This document shows, piece after piece, positions 13,262 to 24,700 of a DNA stretch of 64,000 nt. The notes under the pieces were generated by a model. The model searched no databases and had not been told where the DNA came from. It was given only the letters and a program-made list of their open reading frames with translations. Numbering within the stretch: the first letter of the stretch is position 1; the number at the start of each line of letters is the position of its first letter. Made by a program: the position numbers and the translations under genes. The stretch spans positions 220,461,415-220,525,414 of the forward strand of contig NC_081410.1 in the NCBI RefSeq assembly GCF_030272615.1. The letters are read 5' to 3'. This DNA is from Cryptomeria japonica (taxonomy: Eukaryota; Streptophyta; Pinopsida; Cupressales; Cupressaceae).

Positions 13262-13280
13262 GTTCACGTCGGGTTCACCA
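13262..13280 (-). promoter_or_regulatory. Primer binding site of element A (tRNA-Trp type)
   Basis: On the minus strand the 19 bases TGGTGAACCCGACGTGAAC follow the LTR end by one base. They are the exact complement of the 3' end of plant cytosolic tRNA-Trp as I recall it (...GTTCACGTCGGGTTCACCA). This fixes the LTR boundary and the element orientation. Confidence 0.8.
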
Positions 13281-13281
13281 T

Positions 13282-14424
13282 TGTTTCCAAGGGTAAATTC
13301 AATCATAAAATCAATCAAATTATAAGAGAAAATCACAACTCTAATCTAATTAGAAATACTCCTAAATGACAATGAAATAATGCTTAAATCAAATGAATAA
13401 CAAAACTCTAATTAAACTACCTCAATTGATTCAACAAAGCTTCAATATCTCTTCTCTGAATTGTGTATGTAGGTGGCTCTCAAGTGTTGCACTAGGATTT
13501 CCTGCATAAGTTAGACAATTATTTTGAAGATAGTGATTCTAGATTGAAATAGGGAAACAAGCCTTGCTTTTATAGATTTTCTGGTGAGATGGGGGGAGAA
13601 ATTGAATTGAAGTGTTGATTGATAGATAACTAGTTTTGATTGATCAGTTAAGTGGATTGATTGACCTGCTAACATGATAGATTGATTTGTTAACTCGTTT
13701 GATTGATTAGTAGACTGCATTGATTAGGGAGATGATTGAATTGATTAGCTAGTTGACTAGATTGATTGAGGAGAAGACTGAATTGATTGATTAGTCAGAA
13801 AAGGTGATTTGGAGTGAAAAGGGGAGATTGGAGAGTTAACCGATTTGATCAATCAGTTTTGATTTTCAACATGTGCTGTAGGAGATTGAATTGAAATTCA
13901 TTTTCATTTTGATTTGAATTTGAATTTGGATTTTCGAATGTTGAAATGCACATGAGATTAACTGAAATTTATTGAAATTCAGATTTGGTGAAATGTGAAT
14001 TTGGAAAAATGAAATTAGATGAGATTAACTGAAATTTATTGAAATTCAGATTTGGTGAAATGTGAATTTGGAAAAATGAAATTAGATGGAATTAGTTGAA
14101 ATTCGAATTTGGGGAACTCGAGGAATGAATGAATTAATTAAATAATTTAAATGAAATTATTTAATCATTAGGAATAGGATTAATTAAATAATAAAGATTA
14201 TTTAATTAGGGGAATTAATCATAATTAATAGTTAATTAATATTTGAGAAGGGGGTAAATGATGAATTGATAAAGAGATGGAAAATGATTATTTAGTAATG
14301 ATTAAAATTGATGATTGAATTAGTTTAGAAGAACAAATTAGCTTAATTAAATAATTAAATAATTATTTAACTAATGAGATGATAAATTAGTACATGATTG
14401 ACGAGACGTTTTTAGGTGTCTACA
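13282..14424 (-). repeat. 5' LTR of element A
   Basis: About 1143 bp, bounded by TG and CA. On the minus strand it starts TGTAGACACCTAAAAACG at 14424 and ends one base before the primer site. The U3 side (13900-14424) is very AT-rich with repeated attaatta words. It also holds a 66-bp near-perfect tandem repeat at about 13953-14095. Promoter and polyadenylation signals of the element should lie here, but I cannot point to them with certainty. Confidence 0.8.
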
Positions 14425-15053
14425 ATTGCATTTTGTAATATGTAGTGTATGTTGAGCCAACCTTGAAATAAGGTTGATGTCTTGTATAAATATATGTAAT
14501 AGTCATTAAGAGTAGTATGGCTACATGAAAATATTGTATCAATCATTCAGTAGTAGGTATAAGTGTGTGAAGTTTTGTGAATTTGTGAAGAAGTGTTGCA
14601 GAACAAATTTGACAATGAGCTTAACCAGAACTATACTCAAGTATGTTGAGATGCTATTTCATCAGTTCATGATTCTTTGGATGTAATCCAAATGTTTTTG
14701 TAAGTCAGTGAGACTTCTTGTGTGGTAGTGAACCTTCCCTAAAGGTTTTACTTTCTGGGTTTTGTAATTTGAGGAGTGAGCTCTAGGTAGTGTGCCTGAA
14801 TACATGTGCATTCCCCATTGTATTATTTCACTTACTCCTAATAGGGTATTATCTCATTGTGGGTAGGTTCCCATCGTGGTTTTTTCCTTAACTGGGTTTT
14901 TCATATAAAAACATCTTGGTGTTATGTGTGTTGTTGTTGTGGCATTGTTTTATGCTTTAACTGTTGATTATCAGATCAAAATTGTGGTTTAAGTTGCAAA
15001 AGTTTTTGTGCAAACTGATTCACCCCCCTCTCAGTTTGTTGCATTGTTTCCAA
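14425..15053 (+). repeat. Ty1/copia LTR fragment (3' part), plus strand
   Basis: The text has the hallmarks of a Sirevirus-like copia LTR end: gtaggttcccatcgtggttt, then a gggttttt block, then gattcacccccctctcag and a TG..CA-type end near ccaaca (15053). No primer site follows, so it is a solo LTR or a fragment. Its left end abuts the LTR of element A exactly at 14424, which suggests that element A inserted into it. Confidence 0.6.
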
Positions 15054-15603
15054 CAATGTTTGTATGTGTAAGTGGTCCTTTGTGTCTCCTTTCATGTTGG
15101 TATTGTTGGACTATTTTAGTTGTGTTGTGTGTGGCCTTGTGTCTATACCCTAGCACAGTGGGTGGGCCTTTGAGTTGCACATGGTTAGGTTGTTGCCTTA
15201 CCTTCATTGGGGACTGGTGGTCTTGTTTGTGAGTATTGATGGATCTTGTATCTTTCCAGTTTCTCTCATTCCTTGTTGCAGATAATTTAGTGATGTTTTA
15301 GCGGATGTTACGTATATTAGATATCATTGTAATTGTAATACTATCATTGTGTATTGGATACTCCTTATGAAGATTGATGTAATAATAGTTAATGTATTGG
15401 AAAGATTATGCAATCTTGAATGATGTTTAAGTAGTACGATGTCGGTATCAACTACTCTCTCATAGATGAATGCTTGTTCATATTTTATGCTTAAGTTTAT
15501 CATGCGAGAACTTTGTTTGGTGTTTTAAAATGAAAATGTGTTCTTTCTTAGCATAATCTTATCATTAATGCAATATGGCTTAATAATCTTAATCATTGTG
15601 TAC
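15054..15603. other. Unassigned sequence
   Basis: No coding region, repeat family or RNA gene is recognised. A 74-codon open frame here is Cys/Leu-rich by chance and has no supporting features. Confidence 0.4.
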
Positions 15604-16024
15604 AGTGTTGCTTAAGTAGTGACGTTAGGGAACCCACAAGAGGACTTAGATTAGATGAATGTCTATCTTCCACATGTGCAAATGTTTAAATTAATTTTCT
15701 AATGAGTTGTTACTGTAATTTGTCTTGTTTTTCTTTAAAATAAAAGTAAAAAACTTGCTATGTTTCCTTAGTTTGTTTGTTGTCATCATCTAGAGTTCCT
15801 TAGCAAGGTGTGTAGAGTGTTGCTTAAGTAGTGACATTAGGGAACCCACAAGAGGACTTAGGTTAGATGAATGTCTATCTTCCACATGTGCAAATGTTTA
15901 AATTAATTTTCTAATGAGTTGTTACTGTAATTTGTCTTGTTTTTCTTTAAAATAAAACTAAAAAACTTGTTATGTTTTCTTAGTTTGTTTGTTGTCATCC
16001 TCTAGAGTTCCTTAGCAGGGTGTT
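15604..16024. repeat. Tandem duplication, 212-bp period, two copies
   Basis: The block starting agtgttgcttaagtagtgac at 15604 recurs at 15816. Only a handful of substitutions are visible by eye (for example gacgttag to gacattag). The second copy ends at the microsatellite that follows. No coding content. Confidence 0.9.
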
Positions 16025-16032
16025 ACACACAT

Positions 16033-16063
<31 letters not shown>

Positions 16064-16138
16064 CACGCGCGCACGCACACACACACACACACACACACAC
16101 ATATCTATGTGTGTATATATGTATATATACACACAATA
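16025..16138. repeat. CA/TA microsatellite
   Basis: A (CA)n run is interrupted by CG steps and followed by TATATA/TGTGTA steps. It sits at the end of the 212-bp duplication. Confidence 0.95.
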
Positions 16139-16332
16139 TAGATTTTTTGCAAACCATCTCTATTTTGTAACAAAAGAAGTTTTTATTTTAAAAATATAGA
16201 TTATAGTATATACACACATATATATGTTATTTACTATTGTGTTGCAAAAAATGAAATGACTATTGTTATTTGTTTTTGTAACATATACAGGGCCAAACAA
16301 CTTGCATGTAGGTGAGTTGTAGGTGATGGTAT

Positions 16333-17716
16333 GATGAAAGAATAAGTATCCGATAGAATACTGAGAGGGGGGGGGTGTGAATCAGTATACTGAAAAACTG
16401 ATACAAATTTCCCAAACTCAAATTCAATCACACAAAGTAAACATATCTCAGTCAAGATCAATATTCATAAGAATACTTGACATCAACTGGTTTGACTGTT
16501 ACGACAACTTAACAATAAACAACTTCAATCTTGTAAACATCAGCAATGCTTAATCATAATTCAACATATTCATCTCTCAATGCTTCTAGTTATCGTGCCT
16601 TATCAGAAGTTAATCAAAACAACAAATAAGATCATAACCACAAAAACATTCACCACTTGACACAAATTATTATATGTGGAAAACCCAAATAGGTAAAAAC
16701 CACGATGAGATGAGACTCACAAGGATAGCTATCTGAACTCTTCTGAAGTTCGCCCTATTAGGAGCCAAGCCTGTTAAAACTTTACAATAAGTCCTGTTAA
16801 GAACTAATTCCGGTTAGGAATCACCTGATTAAGGGATTTACAAATATGCCTTGATGAAAAGCACAATACCCTGTTAGGAGTAACCTCGTTGGAGGATTTA
16901 AGAATCCAAGCTAATGGACCACCTTGTTAGAGGATTTAATGAGTAACCAAGCTTGTTACAGCTTACCCGGTTAAGGGATTTCACTTCTGCTGTAATTGGT
17001 AGAAAACAATAGGTTTTCTTGATCTGTCTGAATAGCACTACATTTGCTTGATCAGATCCTTTTAAGCTTCAATCTGTCTTCAATCAAAGTGTAGATCCAT
17101 TCACTAGTTAGGCAACAACACACTCAACAGGTTTCTGCCAATCTTGCCAACAACTTTTACAAGCAACTTCATCAACCTTAAATACAAATCAATTAGGTCG
17201 GTAACACAACAAAAACCTAATTCTCATCATCAAGATTACAAACAAGTCAGTACAATCTTGACCCTTAAAATTCCAACCGCTCCATGATCACTGCTCCATC
17301 GGACTTTGTTAACTCATCACGCGTTGTGCATTAGATGCAATCCACTTTGCTCCTTCCCTATACAATAAACAAACGAGCCAAAACAATTTGAACTTATCCT
17401 TATACAATGATCACATGTGTCTCCATCATTACCGCTCATTAGATAATAAACCAACAAACTCGATCGGTTAGGGTTTAACAGCTGATAGGGTTTACCGGTT
17501 ACATTGCATAGAAAGGTTTAACCCTTTATACTGATTTACCAGTTCAACTCACAAATTTAACATATCGGTTTACAACATCTTTCACAAATCTCTTCTTATT
17601 GGTTACTAGCTAATATCAAAAACAACAATATCAACAATAACATGAATATCATTACCGGTTCAATTGACATCAATGACAACTTATCATTAATGCAATCTCT
17701 ATGCAAAATGCCAACA
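16333..17716 (-). repeat. Solo Ty1/copia LTR, minus strand
   Basis: On the minus strand it starts TGTTGGCATTTTGCATAGAG at 17716, a typical Sirevirus-like LTR start. It runs through several cctgttaggag/aggattt repeats and a gtggtttttacctatttggg block, and ends near a cccccccctctcag tract (about 16365). No primer site or internal region is attached. I found no target duplication, so the left boundary is approximate. Confidence 0.65.
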
Positions 17717-17748
17717 AACTCAAAATGCCAATAGTAGGGTGGAAGTTA

Positions 17749-18892
17749 TGTTCCTCATGGCCATAGATTTGGCTATGATATATGGGGACCATGAGTCTCC
17801 TCCCCATGGGGGTGACCATGAAAGGTGTCACCCCCTTAGCCTTATAAATCTCTAATCCTAAATATCATCTAAAATGATATATTCCATACTAGAATGTTCA
17901 CCCTAAATCTATTCCACTAATAATCATCATTAATTAATTAATTAATTATATTATGTAATTAGTCTAGTTCATCATCAATTAATTACAGTCTAACTCAACA
18001 ACATATCTAGCTATATAATATTAATTATGGAGGTACGAAATGCAAATCAAACAAGATGAACACAATTCAATGCAAGATCCAAATTCACATTCACAAAAAT
18101 CACTCAATAAAGCCTAAGATATATTCATAAATCAAATAATAAACAATATTACCACAACAAATACCTTAGATTGCTCCATTATTTCTTAATGCTTGCTTTA
18201 ATGCTCAATGCATTTTTTTTCACAAATTTTGTTGCATAAATTTGATATCATCATGATAGCATGAAGGCTTAACGCTTGATAATGGATGATGATAGGGCTA
18301 GTTTGATAATGATAATGATAATGATAGATGTGTGTTTGAAAATAGAATGTATAGGATACTTGATCATAAGAGTACTAACTAGGGTATGTCTCACATAACG
18401 TTTGATTAATTGTGGAGAATAATTAGAAAGATCAATAAATGATAAAATTTGAGAGAGAATACGACCTATAATGCACATGGATTGATCAGATGGAAGGATA
18501 GAAAGGGTGTAATGCACAAAGGAAATAAATAAAATATAAATATGTTAAATAAATTATTTTTATTTATTTAATTTTGGAAGGAAGGTGTTAATTAATTATA
18601 TAATTTTAAAAAATTATTTAATTATGAGAGAGAAACCAGATAAATTATTTAATTATTTATTTAATAGTGAAAGAAAATAGAAAAATTAATTAAATAAACA
18701 TATTTAGTTAATTACGAGTAGAAAAGGACAATGGATTAATTAAATAATTAAACTCTTTAATTAATAACATAAATACTAGCTTAATTAAATAATCAAAATT
18801 ATTTTTTTGATTAATTATTTAATTAATAAGGATAGAAGAAAATGATGAGAGGTGGCACGTGAAAATGCATTAGTCATTTTTAGATGTCTACA
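17749..18892 (-). repeat. Solo gypsy-type LTR, related in form to the LTR of element A
   Basis: The right end reads TGTAGACATCTAAAAATG on the minus strand, sharing TGTAGACA and CTAAAAA with the start of the element A LTR. The interior has the same AT-rich attaatta-type U3. If it begins at the TG at 17749, it is 1144 bp, nearly the length of the A LTR. No internal domain follows. The left boundary is inferred, and no target duplication was found. Confidence 0.5.
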
Positions 18893-19150
18893 TTAATTAC
18901 TTCAATTAAACTATATTCCCTCCACCAATTTCAAGAATAAATGAACAATTAATTTGCTTTTTCCTCCATTTTTCCTCAATTGATGATTTTTGGGAACTTG
19001 CACCTCCATTATGTTTTATGGGAAGGAGAATGAATTGTAGAGATTTTTTTGGAAGATTGATGATGGAAAATGGATGAGAGAAATTTCCTTAAATCAAGGA
19101 GAAGATGAAGGACAATAGAATGACTATTCAACCATTAGGATGCACCATTG

Positions 19151-19304
19151 CATCAATGGTTGGATGCTACATAATTGAAGTTTTGGCTTCTCATTGATGA
19201 GGAATATTGTTAACTTCATATGAGACAATGGTACAATGAACATGCTGTAAACAATCCTCATCAATGATAAATCAAAACTTTAGTGTAGCATCCAACCATT
19301 GATG
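19151..19304. repeat. Imperfect inverted repeat (foldback or MITE-like)
   Basis: The left arm is 19151-19214 and the right arm 19247-19304. Both contain catcaatggttggatgctac and its complement, then matching aagttttg and tcattgatgagga blocks. The loop is 32 bases. It could be a MITE remnant or a hairpin RNA precursor. No target duplication is evident. Confidence 0.75.
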
Positions 19305-19541
19305 ACTGGATAACCATTTCAAGCAACTACATCTCAAAATCCATGGAGCAAATCCACTTGCAATGATGGAGTTCGTACTTGGTAACATATTTTTATTTTT
19401 TTTTATTGTTTGAACCTCATTTTTTGCTTAATCTTGAGGTGAGCATTAGGATTCAGTTTCTATTTGCATTTGTCTTCTTATTTCTACTTAGTTTATTTTG
19501 TGCTCACACACGCATATCATATTTTATAATATGGTGCTTAT

Positions 19542-20011
19542 GTTTAAATTGCCTTACAAAAATAACTAGCATATCATGCTTTAAACTTATAACCTATGAC
19601 TTACAAATTAAAAATGTTTAATGTGTCACTACAAATACACATGTGAATCAATTTGATGACTTGTGGTTTTGTTTTAATGAAAGTCTAAATGCAAGTTAAT
19701 AAGTGTTTTGTTGGAGTTGATAGCTAATCCCATAGTTCCTAGAAATCACCCGCAACCAAAACACCTATCACATCATGTTTAAATTGCCTTACACAAATAA
19801 CTAACATATCATGCTTTAAACTAATAACCTTTGACTTACAAATAAAAAATGTTTATTGCGTCACCTGCAAATACACACGTGAATAAATTTGATTACTTGT
19901 GGTTTTGTTTTGATGAATGTCTAAATGCAAGTTAATAAGTGTTGTGTTGATAGCTAACCCAATAGTTCCTAGAAATCACTTGCAATGAATACAATGAATG
20001 CTTATAAAAGT
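19542..20011. repeat. Tandem duplication, about 235-bp period, two diverged copies
   Basis: The block from gtttaaattgccttac at 19542 recurs from 19777. Matching internal segments include atcatgctttaaac and gtctaaatgcaagttaataa, ending in agttcctagaaatcac. Small indels separate the copies. Confidence 0.85.
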
Positions 20012-20640
20012 ATAAAGATAAAACCCTAGAGAAATATTAAAAGAGAGTTTGACAACTATCCACATCATAACGAATGAGACAACATGTATTAAATAAAGCT
20101 CAATCTATTAAAAGATTAGTATAAGTTCATACGAACTCATCTTAAGACACGATTATTGAGACTAAGCTTGAAAAGACATTTCACACACAAAGACATTCAC
20201 TAAAGTAGCTCAAATAGCTAACTAAAAGATTTAAAGTGTATTCTTAAACTTAAAGTACACGTACATTATTCCATAAAAATTATTTGAACTCCTTTAAACA
20301 ATTCTATATAAAAACAATTCCACATCTCCATAGCTTCTATTTTATTACTCTTTAAAAATATTATAGAACCTCTTTTTATAAATAAAAATATTATAGAGCT
20401 TCTTTTTATGAATAAAAGTACCATAAATTCTTTTAATAAAAATAACTAAAATACACAAATACTAAAACCTTAAACCTTTTATAAAAGAGCATGTATCACT
20501 TGGAAAAAATATAAAAAATTATTATTCAATCACATGAAGAGTGAACCCTCTTAGAAGCATCCTTTTGCTTTATAAGAAATTCATTTGAATCCCGTGATGA
20601 ATTAAACGCGCTTAAATACAGGGATTAAGAACATCTGTAA

Positions 20641-21700
20641 ATCTACCATTGGAGAGCGCGAAAGACTAAACACATGATTTAGAAAAATTAATTAAGTAGG
20701 ATCATTGTCCCCTTCAAATTTCACGGAATTGGGGACAAAAAATGTCTTTTTTTTCTCTGGAATGGCTTCAAGCGTCTCATTCCAAGCCCGAGGAACAATT
20801 TTTCTCTGGGTGACAAAAAGCTTGGCGGTGTCGGGACACGGAGAAGTTTATGGCATTGGAATCTGTAAATCTCAAAGTTCCGCGAAGTTTTCAGAAGAAA
20901 ACTCCGAGAGCTAAAACACTTACTATAATGCCTTGGTAGTGCAACTCTCTGAAGATTGGCCAGATTTACAGCCAGCACAAACTCCTTTGTTGATTTTTTA
21001 ATGCTGTTTTGACATCTGCAACTTTCTGATAATCCAATGTAACTTCAACCTCAACTCCTAATTCACGTTTGGGCCCGTTTTCCAAACCAGAAAAGAAAAA
21101 TGATTCGGAAATCAAAACTACGTGTCGTCGATATCCTTTGTATTACTTATTCTATGTTGGGTTTCTGCAACAACGAGCTCGATTTCTGTACTGCAGTGTT
21201 TTCTGCAGAGCAAGATTGAGAAATTGAGTGAGAAACGACTAGTTTTGACATGTGGCAGACATTAAGGCTGTTTCGCAGAAGGAGAAGTAAATCTGAGAAC
21301 GCGATTGATGCTTTATTGCATGTAAACTTAAATCCATCCCATCTGTTTCTTTCGCCTTTACCCTTTATTCCTCTTAAATATTCCCATTCTTTGTTGTTTT
21401 TTCAGGGCTTTGACAAACCGTCCGCACCCACAAAATTGCCCATTTAAGTAAAGTAGGAATGCAGTGACTTCGGTTGCCTTTGCATTTAGGCTTTCCTCGA
21501 TTCCCGTAGATTTGTTCGCATTACTTGCCTTTAATTAAAATAAGGTTGTCGGAAAGAATTCGTGGCACTGTTGTTTCCTCTTTTTGTTTCCAAATACTTT
21601 ATCGGACGATTTAGTTAGGCTGAAGGAAATCATATAGGATTTAGTAAAATCTGCAGATTTTGTCATATTTAGGGTTTTTCTTGGAAGCAAGAGATTTGTA
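20641..21700 (+). promoter_or_regulatory. Presumed promoter and 5' untranslated region of the VAN3-binding-protein-like gene
   Basis: This is the last kilobase before the start codon. Base composition is less AT-rich than the flanks, and it has a TGGGCC word (site-II-like, near 21070). CT-rich tracts occur near 21350-21400 and 21575-21600. I cannot fix a TATA box or transcription start. Open frames at 20705-20914 and 20721-20978 overlap each other on opposite strands and resemble nothing known. Confidence 0.35.
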
Positions 21701-24700
21701 ATGGATTCTTCTACATTTGGTCACAATAAGTCTGTGCAATCTCTGGTAAATATTGAAGAAGAGTATCCAATATGTTTGCCTGGGATGTCATTTGCACCTC
21801 CGGAGACTCCGCAAGAGCCAATGGAATTCCTAGCTAGATCTTGGAGCATTTCAGCATTGGAGGTATCCAAGGCTCTTGCTCCGTTTACTGGTCATGGAGG
21901 GGGAAAAGGTCCCTCTGCTTTTCAAGAGAATACTAAGGTCGCGCCAGATAAATTGCCTTTAGTTACAGCTCCCTATTCATTTGCCTCCAATGGGACCTCG
22001 CAGCTAGTCATGGAACGGATTTTAACACACCCAGTAAGTATCTTTCTCCATCTTTTGGATTATTGCTTCCTGTCTGTGGATTCAGGCTTTTTCTTTTTCT
22101 TTTTGTCTACCAGTTGCTCTGTATAACGAGGTAGTTGTCAAATAGCAGTTTCTAAGAACCTTTTCTTGCATCGGATCACCTAAAAGGGGTTAAATAAGAA
22201 CATGAATTGAAACCCCAGCAAGCTAATAACATTCTTACAAAATTAATGATCTGCTTAGGTTCCAGTCTGATTCTAGTGGGCATCAAATTGTACTACATGG
22301 TTATGCTTTTGCTTTTGTGATGTAGAGAGTATTTTGTATGTTCGTGTGGTTTAGCATGATGTTTATAGCAATTCCCAAGATTTTTGAAGTATCAGTCTTG
22401 TGGTTACATTTTGAATTAATTGCAATAGATTGGAAGTGATCATTGTGGGTATAGACTCTAGGGTGACATTGTCTAGCCTTATAGTTGGTCATTTGATGTT
22501 CAAACTCTACTAGTGGTTTACAATGACGGGTGAATTTTGATTTGCAGGTATTGGAAATATATTGATTTTAATTACAAAAGTTATATAGGCGAGACTGAAA
22601 ATGCCTTCAATGGAATGAAAAAGAGTAGGAAGCGTGACATAGTGCTGCGCTCTCCAGCTTTTACCCCATTTTGAACCAGTAAATTCTAATATTATCTTTT
22701 CTACATGTCTGTATTCTAGAAAAACTTTTTCCCCAGATTTGGTCAAGTTCCCGAGATGGGTGTCATTGTTTGTGATGACGGGCATACTTCCAATCACGCA
22801 TACAAGCAGGGCTTGGGATGAATTACTTCATGTACTGAGTTTTTTGATATTGTTGTCAGAATATCTTTTGTTGCTGGGAAACTTATGGGTAGCTTTGTCT
22901 TATTTAGATAGGAACCTCCAAAACACTTTTTGTCACCCAGAAATACAGAAAATGACTTGAAGCTATAATGAGAGGAGAAATGCCCTACAAGCTAATGATT
23001 CATGAATTCCTTATTTGGGCTTCTGGGCAAAATGCTCTTTTTCCATTCTTGTAGTAAATTGCTTGGTTGTATGGAGCTTTGAGATGCTATGCATCTTGTG
23101 GGCTTAGCTGGTTATCAATTTAAATACAACAAAAAATATATAAGCATGATTCGATCCACTGTGGAACTCAGAGCAGTAAACATTCGACTCTATATTTGGG
23201 CTTTAGATAACAAAGGCCTTTGGTGGGTACTTGACATGCCCTGTGACATGATAACTACATTCACCTTTCCTCTTTTGTCTGTTCGTTTATCTGTTTAAAG
23301 CTAATAAATTCTTTCCCTGTACAGGAAAATTCCATCCTGACATCAAGAAAGAGTCTCCATGGTGGCGTTCCATTAAAAATCCAAACTGCTGGCTCATTTG
23401 GCGGAAGTCCTCCGATTTCTCCAAGGGAATCTGATGATCTTAAGGTGTGTTATCTATGTTGCATGAACTGGATGAATATAAAAACACACTACAGTGATAT
23501 GCCTCTTTCATGCTTCACTTGTTCCACTATGGCAAACTTTGCCGCTCCTTTTCACTAGGCAATTGTGTTAAAAGGAACTTTACATGTTTGTCTCCATTGT
23601 GTTATCCAGGCTTGTATTTTACTGCATTGAATTCTTAAACCCTGATCTTTGCCACACTGATCATAGTCGGAGCAAGTCATTTTCACAAGACAAATATGTT
23701 GCTAATGCATGCTAGATCTTTATATGTTTGTTTACATTGTCTTATCCAGGGTTGGATTTTACTGCAACGAGCTCTAAACCCTGATCTTTGCCACACTGAT
23801 CATGCTCTGAACAACAGGGTATGGCTCCTTGAAATATAGGTTTATATTTTTATGTGGATCTTTGTTAGCGTTTTAGTTTTCATTTTCAGAAAAACCTGTA
23901 TACGATGAACAGCATGAGCTTCCGAATCACACGCTGGTCAATTTTTGATGAGTATACATTGAATGATAAGGCAAGGACAACTATGGCTTGTTAAGGGAAG
24001 ACTGATTGCATTAGCCACTCTTTGACCATTTAATTGTGCATTTTATAGATTAAGTGAAACAATTAATATGAATGAGGTCTATCAGGAGTTACCAAAAAAT
24101 GTAACTATCTTATCTTGTTGCCAATTCAGAGCAGCAGTATTTAGTTGCTCGTCTGAACTATCTCTCTAAGTCTGAAATGGTTAGATTTCTAACCTGGACT
24201 TGTAGAATATTGTAACTATCTCGTCCCGTTGCAAATTGGGGCATCAGTATTTAGTTGCTCCTCTGGATTCTGCTTGATGACTGTTGTAGTTGTTACTGTA
24301 TCATCTTGCTGCAAATTAGAGCCTTAATGTTTAGTTGCTTTCGCTGACCTCTGCCAGAACAAACAGATGTCTATTTAATGCTTGGAAATTCTAACCAAGC
24401 ATTTTTTTCGCAGCTTTGCAAGAATGTCAGCTCTGCAAGAACACAAATACGGGGAAAAACAGTTGGAAGGTGGCTGAAAGATCTGAAAGAGAGAAAAAAA
24501 GAGGAGGCACGCACTCACAATGCACAGGTCCATGCAGCTATTTCAGTAGCTGGTGTAGCTGCTGCAGTTGCAGCAGTTGCGGCTGCTACTGCTACTTCAT
24601 CTGGCGAGAATGGCCAATTGAAGACAAGTATGGCAGTTGCATCAGCAGCTGCACTTGTAGCGGCGCAGTGTGTTGAGGTTGCAGAGTGTATGGGAGCAGA

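Larger units (their letters stand above)
1..14424 (-). mobile_element. Element A: decayed Ty3/gypsy (Tat-like) retrotransposon, 3' end outside the window
   Basis: Read on the minus strand, the order is 5' LTR (13282-14424), primer binding site, long leader, gag, protease, G-patch-like linker, RT, RNase H, second RNase H, integrase, non-coding spacer, then an antisense ORF tail at the left edge. The second RNase H and the order PR-RT-RH-aRH-IN are typical of the plant Tat lineage. Every domain is broken by stops or frameshifts, so no protein is likely made. The 3' LTR must lie left of position 1. The 5-bp target duplication to look for there is attgc, the bases next to the 5' LTR (14425-14429). 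Element B on the right of the window has the same architecture. Confidence 0.85.
18893..20640. other. Intergenic sequence upstream of the host gene
   Basis: No coding region is supported. It contains a foldback structure at 19151-19304 and a 235-bp tandem duplication at 19542-20011, described separately. The rest is AT-rich unassigned DNA. Confidence 0.5.

Noticed and set aside
13262-13280. Possible tRNA gene at the tRNA-Trp match
   Set aside because: Only the terminal 19 bases match and the rest of a tRNA is missing. The match lies exactly at an LTR end, so it is a primer site.
15008-15232. 74-codon Cys/Leu-rich frame
   Set aside because: It starts inside the copia LTR end and has no homology; chance frame in T-rich DNA.
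20705-20978. Overlapping open frames on both strands upstream of the host gene
   Set aside because: No recognised motif, no splice join to the gene and opposite strands; at most untranslated leader.
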